Counted from the stretch's first letter, positions 1 through 7,138 are shown. The stretch: 14,683 nt of DNA from SIAJ01 sp036266155 (GCA_036266155.1 DATANR010000484.1:1-14683), one strand, 5' to 3'. Made by a program: numbers and translations. Notes: generated from the letters alone by a model not told the origin.

Positions 1-2
1 AA

Positions 3-1073
3 ATCGTCGGCATCGCCGTTCCGACGCGCACCACTATGCCGGTTTACCAGAACATCAAGGCCATTGGCACGGCTGACAAGTTCACGCTGATGGCCACCGA
101 TCTCGAAGTCGGCATCCGCTATGAACTCCGCGGCCTCGCCATTGAGGAGCCGGGCGAAGCGATCCTGCCCGTGGGCCGTCTCACCTCGATCCTCCGCGAG
201 ACGACAGATACCGAGGTCCGGCTCGATGCCGACGAACGGCGCACGCGCGTGAACACGTCGTCGAGCGAATACGAGATGCCCGGCGAAGACCCCGCCTCGT
301 TTGCGGACATCGCTGACTTCGAAGAAGGTGAGAAGTACCACGAGCTAGCCGCCGGCGATTTGCAGCGCATGATTCGCCGCACCGTCTTCGCAGCTGCCAA
401 GGACGAGGGCAAGTACGCCATGCGCGGCGTGCTCTGGGACATGGACGACAAGAAGGCCAAGCTCGTCGCCACCGATGGCAAGCGGCTTGCGGTGGCCAGT
501 GGCAGTTGCGTGACGCAGGGCGACGGCGAGAAGAAAGGCCACTCACATCTGGTCCCGCCGAAGGCGATGAGCCTCCTGGAACGCATCCTTGCCGATGGCG
601 ACGCCAGCCAGCCCGTGCAAGTCTGCCTGCGGAACAACGACGCCCTCTTCAAAACCGAGCGTGCGGTCATCTACAGCCGGCTTGTCGAAGGCCGCTTCCC
701 GCCGTACCGCGACGTGATCCCGAAGAAGGCGAACGCCAAGGTGCCGCTCGCGGTGACGCCGTTCCTCTCAGCTGTTCGTCAGGCCGCGATCATGACCGAC
801 GACGAGAGCAAGCGCATCACGTTCAAGTTCGCGCCCGGCAAGTTGCAGCTCGAAGCACAAGGCGCGACGACGGGGAAATCGAAAGTGCAGATGAAGATGG
901 ACGACTACAGCGGCCCCGCGATCGACATCAGCTTCGATCCGGCATACCTGACCGAAATGCTCCGCGTCGTCGACGGCGCCGAGACATTGCAGCTTGACCT
1001 GGTCGACGGCCAGAAGTCGGCGGTGTTCCGCAGCGGCGAGGATTATCTGTATCTGGTGGTGCCGCTGGTGTGA
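3..1073 (+). CDS. dnaN: DNA polymerase III subunit beta (sliding clamp), 5' end outside window
   Basis: Encodes the ring-shaped processivity clamp that tethers DNA polymerase III to DNA and serves as a docking hub for replication and repair proteins in the cytoplasm. The family is recognised from LMATDLEVGI near the start (first-domain 'TDLE' motif), LVATDGKRLA in the middle domain, FPPYRDVIPK at the domain 2/3 junction, and a C-terminal YLYLVVPLV resembling the usual Y-V-x-P end. The first in-frame ATG is at 36, but the frame is open back to base 3 and those codons (IVGIAVPTRTT) align with the start of clamp domain 1, where other clamps have a 'V...RPTLPIL' stretch. The true start therefore lies before the window, and only about 15-20 residues are missing. 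The full length would be close to the usual 365-375 residues. It is followed at short distance by a DUF721 gene. Identification is secure; only the start is unseen. Confidence 0.95.
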   Translation: MVGIAVPTRTTMPVYQNIKAIGTADKFTLMATDLEVGIRYELRGLAIEEPGEAILPVGRLTSILRETTDTEVRLDADERRTRVNTSSSEYEMPGEDPASFADIADFEEGEKYHELAAGDLQRMIRRTVFAAAKDEGKYAMRGVLWDMDDKKAKLVATDGKRLAVASGSCVTQGDGEKKGHSHLVPPKAMSLLERILADGDASQPVQVCLRNNDALFKTERAVIYSRLVEGRFPPYRDVIPKKANAKVPLAVTPFLSAVRQAAIMTDDESKRITFKFAPGKLQLEAQGATTGKSKVQMKMDDYSGPAIDISFDPAYLTEMLRVVDGAETLQLDLVDGQKSAVFRSGEDYLYLVVPLV

Positions 1074-1112
1074 TGGTGCGACCCAGTAGTGCCAAGGAAG
1101 GTTGATCGACTC

Positions 1113-1418
1113 ATGGAACCCAAAGGCCCCGAGCGCCTCTCGGAAGTGCTGAGCCGGCTCTTCGCCGCTCGTGGCTGGGGCCGGCAACAAGAGCGCTTGA
1201 GGCTCGAACGCGCGTGGACTGAAGCCGCCGGCGTCGAGTATGCGAGCGTTACTCGCGTCTCAGGGTTCCGCCGCAACGTGCTGGAAGTTGAAGTGAAGGG
1301 CGCCGTGCCGATGCAGGAGCTATCGCAATTTCACAAGAAGAAGGTGCTCGAGAAGCTTCGCAAGCAATTGACGGGGATGACGATCGCGGACTTACGGTTT
1401 CGCGCGGGCACTTGGTGA
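1113..1418 (+). CDS. DUF721 / DciA-like protein
   Basis: Small protein (101 residues from the ATG at 1113) of the DUF721 family. Members such as DciA are replicative-helicase loaders or operators in bacteria that lack DnaC/DnaI. Family features are an N-terminal 'LSEVLSRLFAARGWG' helix, a central W-x-E-A-A-G segment, and a beta-rich part with LEVEVKGAVPMQEL followed by a Lys-rich helix (KKKVLEKLRKQL). A GTG at 1089 would add eight residues. I prefer ATG 1113 because AAGGAAG (1094-1100) lies upstream as a Shine-Dalgarno and the family homology begins just after MEPKGPE. The spacer of 12 nt is somewhat long, so 1089 remains possible. It lies 39 bp after dnaN on the same strand, which fits a replication function and probable cotranscription. 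Confidence 0.82.
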   Translation: MEPKGPERLSEVLSRLFAARGWGRQQERLRLERAWTEAAGVEYASVTRVSGFRRNVLEVEVKGAVPMQELSQFHKKKVLEKLRKQLTGMTIADLRFRAGTW

Positions 1419-1447
1419 CGCACGTATTAGATTTCCCGCGTTCGATG

Positions 1448-1477
1448 TTGACGGCAACGGCCAAACAATTCTAAGAT
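1448..1477 (+). promoter_or_regulatory. Candidate sigma-70-type promoter for the DUF1559 gene
   Basis: TTGACG (1448-1453) and TAAGAT (1472-1477) are separated by 18 bp and match the -35 and -10 consensus at five and four of six positions. The predicted transcription start would fall near 1484, exactly where the structured leader begins. This is a prediction from sequence only. Confidence 0.45.
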
Positions 1478-1482
1478 GGTCG

Positions 1483-1560
1483 CTGGAGACCACCTCCGCT
1501 TTATCCCAGCGGAGTCCGAAATCCTTCATTTTTTCGGACTATAGTCCGGGAGGTCTCCAG
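1483..1560 (+). promoter_or_regulatory. Structured 5' leader of the DUF1559 gene
   Basis: This short leader contains four inverted repeats. CTCCGCT (1494-1500) pairs with AGCGGAG (1508-1514). AGTCCGAAA (1513-1521) pairs with TTTCGGACT (1532-1540). The 14-nt perfect palindrome CGGACTATAGTCCG lies at 1535-1548. CTGGAGACC (1483-1491) pairs with GGTCTCCAG (1552-1560). The second and third stems share bases 1535-1540 and cannot coexist. The last one covers part of the Shine-Dalgarno GGGAGG (1548-1553) and the first base of the GTG start at 1560. The arrangement suggests folding-dependent control of translation. No known riboswitch class was recognised. Confidence 0.45.
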
Positions 1561-2486
1561 TGTCAGTGCGCCATCATCGGTCGCGTCTTGCCTTCACCCT
1601 GATCGAACTGCTTGTCGTCATCGCGATTATCGCGATCCTCATCGGCCTGTTGCTGCCTGCGGTTCAAAAGATCCGCGAGGCCGCCAATCGCATGAAATGC
1701 ACGAATAATCTGAAGCAAATTGGCCTGGCAATCCACAACTATCACGACACGATGACGTTTTTGCCGTCGCCGCGCGCCATCCACACGCCGAGCAACACCG
1801 AGGGCGACTACACCATCGGCTACTTCTACCTTTGGCCTGGCACCGAAGAGAGCGTCGGCGGGTGGATGGTCCGCATCCTGCCCTACATCGAACAACAGAA
1901 CGCGGTCACGCCCTTTGCGAGCGTCACTAACCTGGCACAGCTCAGTGCGGCCTGGAACAAGTGCGAAGCGCTCAAAATGCCGATGTATCAATGCCCCTCC
2001 GACAACCGCAAGGAACTGGCGGGCACGACGTCCCTGACTGGCTATTGTGCGGTAACTGGGAACAACGAGGTGTACGGCAGCGATGGAGCGAACGGCATGT
2101 TCGCTGTTTACACCTATGCCCAGGCGCCGGCCCGCCGCAATAACTTCGCGATGGTGTCCGACGGGTTAAGTAACACGCTGATGGTTGGCGAACGGCCTCC
2201 GGCCTCCGACCTCGGCTGGGGCTGGTGGATGTACTCGGATTCGGACAATCTGCTCGGCCATCCGAACCGCGAGACCTACACAGTTGCCGGTTGTAGCGGC
2301 AACGAGTACTTCCGCAACGATCAAATCAAGAACTCGAAGGCCGCGTGCCATTACTGGAGCCTGCATCCCAACGGTGGCAACTGGCTGCTCGGCGACGGGT
2401 CGGTGCGCTTCTTCAATTACAGTGCCGCGGCCACCACACTCGTCGACATGGCCAGCATGAACGGCGGCGAAGTCGTGCGCAATTGA
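1560..2486 (+). CDS. DUF1559 domain protein with prepilin-type N-terminus
   Basis: A 308-residue protein of the large planctomycete DUF1559 family. The N-terminus carries a type IV pilin-like cleavage and methylation motif, A-FTLIE at residues 11-16 (cleavage expected before F12, with E16 as the conserved +5 Glu). A hydrophobic helix to about residue 38 follows, then the family signature AVQKIREAANRMKCTNNLKQ. The C-terminus has the usual His...GDG block, with H269, G278, D279, G280 in a LLGDGSVRFF strand. The start is GTG at 1560, preceded by GGGAGG at 1548-1553 with a 6-nt spacer, which is a strong site. Members are thought to be surface or pseudopilin-like proteins exported through a type II/IV secretion-like route; the exact role is unknown. 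The gene stands alone, with its own leader and a hairpin after the stop. Confidence 0.93.
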   Translation: MSVRHHRSRLAFTLIELLVVIAIIAILIGLLLPAVQKIREAANRMKCTNNLKQIGLAIHNYHDTMTFLPSPRAIHTPSNTEGDYTIGYFYLWPGTEESVGGWMVRILPYIEQQNAVTPFASVTNLAQLSAAWNKCEALKMPMYQCPSDNRKELAGTTSLTGYCAVTGNNEVYGSDGANGMFAVYTYAQAPARRNNFAMVSDGLSNTLMVGERPPASDLGWGWWMYSDSDNLLGHPNRETYTVAGCSGNEYFRNDQIKNSKAACHYWSLHPNGGNWLLGDGSVRFFNYSAAATTLVDMASMNGGEVVRN

Positions 2487-2491
2487 GTCAG

Positions 2492-2537
2492 GATGCTGTC
2501 GAGAAAGGCATGGCGTTGTGCCTTTCTCGACAGCATC
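2492..2537. terminator. 19-bp perfect hairpin between convergent genes (probable bidirectional terminator)
   Basis: GATGCTGTCGAGAAAGGCA (2492-2510) is followed by an 8-nt loop and its exact reverse complement (2519-2537). It lies 5 bp after the DUF1559 stop and 10 bp before the stop of the opposing sigma-factor gene. No run of T follows on either side, so it is not a textbook intrinsic terminator, but position and strength suggest transcription termination or mRNA 3'-end protection. Confidence 0.7.
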
Positions 2538-2547
2538 GAACGAAACT

Positions 2548-3132
2548 TCACTCGACCAAACCAGAAAGTTCCGCTCGCAAACGTTTGAGGACTCGACTCT
2601 TCGCCAAGAGAACTGAGTTCGTGCTTAGGCCCAATTCGGTCGCAACCTCGTGCGGCGACCGGCCATCAAGCACGTGGCGGCAGAACGCTGCCCACGTCGC
2701 TGGCGCGAAGTCGCCTTCCACCATCTTGAGCGCGCGTGCCGCCAGAAATTCGTCGTGCTCACGATCCCATTGTTTGCCAAGAACACTGTCGGCCGTCGCG
2801 ACGGCGTCCAGATCGAGCGCCGGGCCGGAGTCGGGTCGATCGCGAAAGTACTTCTTCACGTGGTTGGCCAGAATGGTGCGCAGCCAGGCGCGAAACGCGC
2901 CCGGACCGCGATGATCGAATTCACTCACGCGCCGAACAATGACCAACAGCACTTCTTGAACGAGGTCTTCGTGATCGGCCGTCGCGACGCCCGATCTGGT
3001 CAACCAATTGCGCAAGAGCGGCCCATAGACGTCGAGCAACTGTTGCCAGTCGCCCTCGGTCGGATCACCAGTGAGTCGGCCGAGCCAGGTGTGAATCAGC
3101 AGCACGTATGCTCGTGATGGCATCGGCGGCAT
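2548..3132 (-). CDS. RNA polymerase sigma-70 factor, ECF subfamily
   Basis: A 194-residue extracytoplasmic-function sigma factor that would direct RNA polymerase to a specific promoter set. Region 2 is seen at about residues 35-95, with the core-binding stretch HEDLVQEVLLVIVRRV and the -10-recognition part GPGAFRAWLRTILANHVKKY. Region 4 is at about 135-190, with the helix-turn-helix RSPHEVATELGLSTNSVLLAKSR followed by VLKRLRAEL. A variable linker separates them and no extra C-terminal sensor domain is present. An alternative start exists at Met4 (3123); neither has a clear Shine-Dalgarno. No anti-sigma factor is visible beside it. The divergent neighbour is a WD40 protein, a common planctomycete association. 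Pathway and stimulus are unknown. Confidence 0.92.
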   Translation of the reverse strand: MPPMPSRAYVLLIHTWLGRLTGDPTEGDWQQLLDVYGPLLRNWLTRSGVATADHEDLVQEVLLVIVRRVSEFDHRGPGAFRAWLRTILANHVKKYFRDRPDSGPALDLDAVATADSVLGKQWDREHDEFLAARALKMVEGDFAPATWAAFCRHVLDGRSPHEVATELGLSTNSVLLAKSRVLKRLRAELSGLVE

Positions 3133-3160
3133 CGAACTCGATTACCCGGCCGTATGGACC

Positions 3161-5086
3161 TTGCCGGCCACCGGGGCGCAAGATCAGGTGGCAGGCACGT
3201 CGCCCGCCGACGGCCTCAAACGTTCCGCGATTTCTCCGGCACTCCTTAACGCCATCGGCGGGGGCGATGCCGGCAAGAATTTCGTCGCCGTTCTAGGAGA
3301 TGTCGACCCGTCCATCGGGGCCAAGGTGATGCGCACCGGGCTCACGTTTGCGGATGCCGACACCATTCGCATCAGTCGTTGTGACGGTGGAGCCAGGTCA
3401 ATCAAGATCGCCGACGGTTCCACGTCCGCGGGCAAGGCGCCATCGCCTGTCGGAGTCCGGTTCGCTGTGGCCAGTCCAACCGGCCATCGAATCGTTTATC
3501 AGGTCGGCAACGACGTATCGCTTTGGGACACGGTGGCGGGCAAGGTCATTGCGCCGCTTCCCAAAGCGGTGCTGGCTTTTCAAGTGGGCGCCTTCAGTCC
3601 CGACGGCAAGTTGTTTCTCACGGCCGGACTGGATGATCATGTCTACTTGTTCGATACCGCTGACGGTAAGAAGTTGGCAACTCTTCCATACAAAGGATTC
3701 GCGCGTGTCGTAGCGTTCTCGTCGAATGGGGCGACCGCCGCCGTGAGCACCGACGAGGATGCGTTTATCCGGTTGATTGACGTCACGGGTCGCAAGTGGA
3801 AAGAGCCCTTGCCATTGCCAAAGGGCGAAGCAGAAGGACCACTGGCCCTCACTATCAGCCGTGATGGACAAAAGCTCGCTGCTGGGCGGGCTAATGTGTT
3901 TGTGTACGATCTGGCCGAAAGGTCAGCGCCGCGGAAGATGGGCGTCGTTTACGGGCTGGCCTACACGCTCGCCTTCAACGCCGACGCAAGTCTCTTGGCC
4001 GCGACCAGTGAATTCGGCGGGCAACTGTTTGTCTGGGAAACCGCGTCCGGTGTTGAGAAAGTCTCTCTCGCCGGCATCGGTGGCTACACGACGGTCGCCG
4101 CCTTCGCGCCGACGGGGAATACTCTGGCCGTGGCGGGAGAATATCAACCGGTCACGCTGCTCAATGGTCAGACGGGTGAGACGATCGGCGGGGTTGGAAT
4201 TAAGAATGAACCGGCAGGTCCGGTCTATGCGACTTCAGTCAGCCCGGATGGAAAGATGCTGGCTGTCGCATCGGGACCGACCGTCCGTGTCTGGTCGTTG
4301 GCCACGGGCGCTCAGTTGTATTTCCTCAAGCACACGACGCTGGTGCTAGGACTGGCCTTCAGCGCGGACAGCTCGCGGTTGGCCACCGCCGATTGTCGCA
4401 ATCTTCGCATGTGGACCGCGACGGAAGGTAAGCCCCTCTGGCACCAGCCCAACGAATTGAATCGGCCCGGCACCCTCGTGTTCCATGGCAATGACGCGGT
4501 AATCGGCTCCGCCGCCGACGGCAGCGCCACGGTCTGGGACGCCGCTGCCGGTAATCCGCTCCGTTCGTGGGCGAAGGAAGACCGAGTTCATGCCGTGGCC
4601 ATCAGCCCGGATGGTACCATGGTGGCGACCGGCGGTCAGAGTGGCGATGTCCGCCTTTTTGACTTAGCGGTCCGCGGCGATCCGATCCGATCTTGGCACG
4701 TGCCAAGCGAGGTGATGGGATTGGCGTTCCGACCGGACGGAAAAGAGTTGGCTGCCACGACGCGCGTGACCAAGGAGACGGACCGAACGAGCATCTTTCG
4801 ATTTGATCTGATTGAGAACAAGCCCTTGCCGCCCGTGCCGGCCAGCTTGCACGCGGCCGACAGTCCAACCTATCGCGCGGACAACAAGGCCCTCGCGGCC
4901 GGAGCATTTGACGGTATCCTGCGCGTCTGGGGTCTGCCTGACGCCGGTATCGGGTACACGTATTCCAACCCGCTATTCCCGAATGGACTCCGGGGCGCCA
5001 ACTGGACGCCGGACGGCCGGCACCTCATTGTCGGGACTCCGTTCGGGGCGGCGTTAGTGTTTCGCTTGGCGAGCGAAATACGGTAG
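3161..5086 (+). CDS. WD40-repeat protein (two predicted beta-propellers), 5' end uncertain
   Basis: A 641-residue protein made largely of WD40-like repeats, with blade signatures such as GAFSPDGKLFLTAG (~143-156), TISRDGQKLAAG (231-242), SVSPDGKMLAVAS (359-371), AISPDGTMVATGG (480-492), LAFRPDGKELAAT (521-533) and WTPDGRHLIVG (615-625). Many repeats end in a strand of the form V-x-V/L-W/F-D. About 12 blades fit two propellers, which normally serve as protein-interaction scaffolds. The N-terminal part (DGLKRSAISPALLNAIGGGD, 18-37) resembles the linker that precedes the WD40 part in longer planctomycete proteins carrying a signal peptide or Ser/Thr kinase, but neither is present here. The start given is a TTG at 3161 with no Shine-Dalgarno; the frame is open back to 3095 without an ATG, and GTG 3188 is an alternative. 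The gene may be 5'-truncated. The stop lies 4 bp from the stop of the opposing gene. Confidence 0.8.
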   Translation: MPATGAQDQVAGTSPADGLKRSAISPALLNAIGGGDAGKNFVAVLGDVDPSIGAKVMRTGLTFADADTIRISRCDGGARSIKIADGSTSAGKAPSPVGVRFAVASPTGHRIVYQVGNDVSLWDTVAGKVIAPLPKAVLAFQVGAFSPDGKLFLTAGLDDHVYLFDTADGKKLATLPYKGFARVVAFSSNGATAAVSTDEDAFIRLIDVTGRKWKEPLPLPKGEAEGPLALTISRDGQKLAAGRANVFVYDLAERSAPRKMGVVYGLAYTLAFNADASLLAATSEFGGQLFVWETASGVEKVSLAGIGGYTTVAAFAPTGNTLAVAGEYQPVTLLNGQTGETIGGVGIKNEPAGPVYATSVSPDGKMLAVASGPTVRVWSLATGAQLYFLKHTTLVLGLAFSADSSRLATADCRNLRMWTATEGKPLWHQPNELNRPGTLVFHGNDAVIGSAADGSATVWDAAAGNPLRSWAKEDRVHAVAISPDGTMVATGGQSGDVRLFDLAVRGDPIRSWHVPSEVMGLAFRPDGKELAATTRVTKETDRTSIFRFDLIENKPLPPVPASLHAADSPTYRADNKALAAGAFDGILRVWGLPDAGIGYTYSNPLFPNGLRGANWTPDGRHLIVGTPFGAALVFRLASEIR

Positions 5087-5090
5087 CCTC

Positions 5091-6344
5091 TCACGCCCGA
5101 GTCTCGCGTACCGTTGCCCCCGGCCGCGCGCGGATGTCCGGCAACAGCGTCGAGCCCAGGCCCGGCTTCGTGGGGGCAAGGATGTGACCGGCCTCGATCG
5201 TCGGTAGTTCCGTTACCAGCTCCGGATAGTTCACGCGCAAGTACGCGCGCACGCTCTCCTGATAGACCGCGTTCGGCGCGTTGATCGCCAGATGGATTCC
5301 CGCGTACAGCGTCAGCGGCCCCGTGCAATCGTGCATCGCAACCGGCCGCTTGTACGTCTCCGCCATCGCGCACACCTTTTTGCACTCCGTGATTCCGCCG
5401 GCCCAGGTTGGGTCGATCATCACGATGTCGGCGGCCCGCGCTTCGAGCAACGGCTTGTACTCGTAGCGTGTCGCCAGATACTCACTCGCCAGGATCGGCG
5501 TCGTCGTGGCGCGACGCAACTCGGCGAGTGCGTCGACATCGTCGGCACGCATCAAGTCTTCGAGCCACGCCGGTTGATATTCTTCAACGGCGCGAGCAAT
5601 CTTGAGCGCTGTCGGCAGCGACCAGAGGCCGTGGCCTTCGAGCATCACGTCCATGCGATCGCCGACGGCCTTGCGGATCTTGCGAAACGGCTCCAGGGCA
5701 CGATTGATATCCGACGCCGAGATGTCGTGCCCGCCGAGTGTGCGGATGTCGGGGTCGAACATCCCACGGAATGTCCGCCAGTTGTCCCAATTGCCCGGCA
5801 CATGCGCGACATAGTCGAAGGGCCAGATCTTCATCCCGGTCAGGCCTTCGCTCAGCAGATCGAGAGCCAATTCGTCGGCATGCAGCATGAAGGCGGTAAG
5901 GTCTTCGTACTTCCCATCTGCGGACTCGGTCCCGTAGCCCGTCCCGCCCTTGGCCGCCCGGCCATAGCTCGGGCCGCCACAGGTGTTGTAAGTCTTGATC
6001 CGATCGCGCACGGCCCCGCCGAGCACCTGCCAGATGGGCATGCCCGCCGACTGGCCGAGGATGTCCCACAGGCAGACGTCGAGCGCCGAGAGACCGCGCA
6101 ACTCGGCTCCTTTGCCGACGGTGTGTGCGATCACTTCGTACAGACGCCGCCAGTGCAGCTCAATCGCAAGCGGATCGTGCCCCAGCAACATCGGGGCGGC
6201 GAATTTGTGGATGTACCCCGCGACCGCATCCGGGGCATAGCACGTATCGGCATATCCACTCAACCCGGCATCGGTGTGGACGCCGACGAACAGGATCGAC
6301 GGATACTCGGGAAGGTGGATCGTTTCGAGAGAGGTGATCTTCAT
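5091..6344 (-). CDS. Enolase-superfamily (mandelate racemase / muconate lactonizing enzyme-like) protein, probable sugar-acid dehydratase
   Basis: A 417-residue cytoplasmic enzyme of the enolase superfamily, which abstracts the proton alpha to a carboxylate with Mg2+ assistance. The N-terminal capping domain is at 1-115 and the TIM barrel follows. The expected metal ligands can be placed at E236 (MLEGHG), E262 (WLEDLMRADD) and E288 (ASEYLATR), with K172 (GMKIWPFD) and H338 (AMHDCTGP) as catalytic candidates. The GGITECKKV...ETYKRPVAMH run resembles sugar-acid dehydratases. The first Lys of the usual K-x-K pair is not evident. The frame is open far upstream (to 6632), but that part is antisense-frame noise over the DUF1080 gene. 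ATG 6344 is where family homology begins (MKITSLETIHLPEY). A strong palindrome ends 6 bp upstream of the start codon, so ribosome access may depend on it. The substrate cannot be named. Confidence 0.88.
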   Translation of the reverse strand: MKITSLETIHLPEYPSILFVGVHTDAGLSGYADTCYAPDAVAGYIHKFAAPMLLGHDPLAIELHWRRLYEVIAHTVGKGAELRGLSALDVCLWDILGQSAGMPIWQVLGGAVRDRIKTYNTCGGPSYGRAAKGGTGYGTESADGKYEDLTAFMLHADELALDLLSEGLTGMKIWPFDYVAHVPGNWDNWRTFRGMFDPDIRTLGGHDISASDINRALEPFRKIRKAVGDRMDVMLEGHGLWSLPTALKIARAVEEYQPAWLEDLMRADDVDALAELRRATTTPILASEYLATRYEYKPLLEARAADIVMIDPTWAGGITECKKVCAMAETYKRPVAMHDCTGPLTLYAGIHLAINAPNAVYQESVRAYLRVNYPELVTELPTIEAGHILAPTKPGLGSTLLPDIRARPGATVRETRA

Positions 6345-6350
6345 GATTGA

Positions 6351-6388
6351 GCCGCTTGCGGCGTAGCGCCCGCTACGCTGCAAGCGGC
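6351..6388. repeat. Intergenic palindrome, copy 1 (REP-like)
   Basis: The arms GCCGCTTGCGGCGTAGCG (6351-6368) and CGCTACGCTGCAAGCGGC (6371-6388) pair over 18 positions with a single G-T wobble and a 2-nt loop. The element sits between the DUF1080 stop and the start of the enolase-superfamily gene, both on the minus strand. An almost identical sequence occurs at 12124-12157. It may act as an RNA hairpin that attenuates or separates the two genes, or be a dispersed repeat. Confidence 0.8.
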
Positions 6389-6394
6389 GATCTC

Positions 6395-7051
6395 TTATTT
6401 CTTGGCCGTTACCTTGATATTCTTGAACGCGACCTGCCCATGGTCGCCCTGGAACATGAGCGGGCCTTCCGCCATCTCCTTGCCGGTGAGGCCGCCCGGC
6501 GTGACCTTGTTGCACTCGACATTTTCGTGGATGACCGTTCCGTTGAACGTGACCTTCACGAACTTCGCGTTCGACACCTTCTTGCCGCCTTCGAATTTTG
6601 GCGCCTGGAATTCGATCACGAACTTCTGCCACTCGCCGTACGGCTTATCGACGTAAACCTTCGGCGGCGCGAATGTGTAGATGCCGGCCATGTCGCCGGG
6701 CTTCGGGTCTTTGCCCTTCTTCTCGTAGGTGTCGTAAATCTGCAACTCGTATTCACCCATCAAATACACGCCGGAGTTCGATCCCTTCGGGATCATGAAC
6801 TCGACTTCGACGGTACAGTCGCCGAATTTCTCTTCGGAAATGAGGTCCGAGGACGGCTTGAGGTTGATGACCTCGGTGCCGCCTTCCTTGACGCTCAGCT
6901 TGGTCGGGTCCTTGGCATCGACGGTCGCCGTGCCGGTGACCCACATGCCCTTGTCGGCATGCTTGAGCTTCCACCCAGCCGGCGGATCGGCCACGGCACA
7001 CGCGGGGATCATCAAGGCCGCAACCAGCGCGGCCATGCGGGAAAGAGACAT
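6395..7051 (-). CDS. DUF1080 protein (3-keto-disaccharide hydrolase-like), secreted
   Basis: A 218-residue protein with a Sec-type signal peptide (hydrophobic residues 6-20, predicted cleavage after A-V-A at 21). It is followed by a jelly-roll DUF1080 domain, which is related to concanavalin-like lectins and glycosidases and is now often annotated as 3-keto-disaccharide hydrolase. Typical features are GCTxEVEF-like strand FGDCTVEVEFMIP, SNSGVYLMGEYELQIYDTYE (~96-115), GIYTFAPPKVYVDKPYGEWQ (123-142) and the C-terminal GPLMFQGDHGQVAFKNIKV. The start at 7051 has GGAG with a 7-nt spacer. Length is that of a single-domain member. It probably acts outside the cytoplasm on sugars or glycans. It lies between a DUF3500 gene and an enolase-superfamily gene on the same strand. 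The family is clear; the substrate is unknown. Confidence 0.9.
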   Translation of the reverse strand: MSLSRMAALVAALMIPACAVADPPAGWKLKHADKGMWVTGTATVDAKDPTKLSVKEGGTEVINLKPSSDLISEEKFGDCTVEVEFMIPKGSNSGVYLMGEYELQIYDTYEKKGKDPKPGDMAGIYTFAPPKVYVDKPYGEWQKFVIEFQAPKFEGGKKVSNAKFVKVTFNGTVIHENVECNKVTPGGLTGKEMAEGPLMFQGDHGQVAFKNIKVTAKK

Positions 7052-7091
7052 CTATGAACTCCACGATGTGAAACGGGGGAGGGTATGACTA

Positions 7092-7138
7092 ATGGGACCG
7101 ATAGGACACATGGGTCCCATGTGTCGCACCGGTCCCAT
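7092..7138. repeat. Nested palindromes in the DUF3500-DUF1080 intergenic region
   Basis: The inner arms GACACATGGG (7105-7114) and CCCATGTGTC (7116-7125) form a perfect 10-bp hairpin with a 1-nt loop. The outer arms ATGGGACCG (7092-7100) and CGGTCCCAT (7130-7138) enclose it. The block lies after the DUF3500 stop and before the DUF1080 start. It could be an operator, a terminator or a repeat unit built on ATGGGACC; no T tract follows. Confidence 0.65.

Noticed and set aside
2650..3117. 155-codon + strand frame opposite the sigma factor
   Set aside because: It is an antisense shadow; the minus-strand ECF sigma regions 2 and 4 are clear.
5292..6350. 352-codon open frame on the + strand
   Set aside because: It is antisense to the enolase-superfamily gene, with no domain signatures.
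6345..6632. 96-codon upstream extension of the enolase-superfamily gene
   Set aside because: It overlaps the DUF1080 gene in another frame, runs through the palindrome and shows no similarity to the family. ATG 6344 gives the normal N-terminus.
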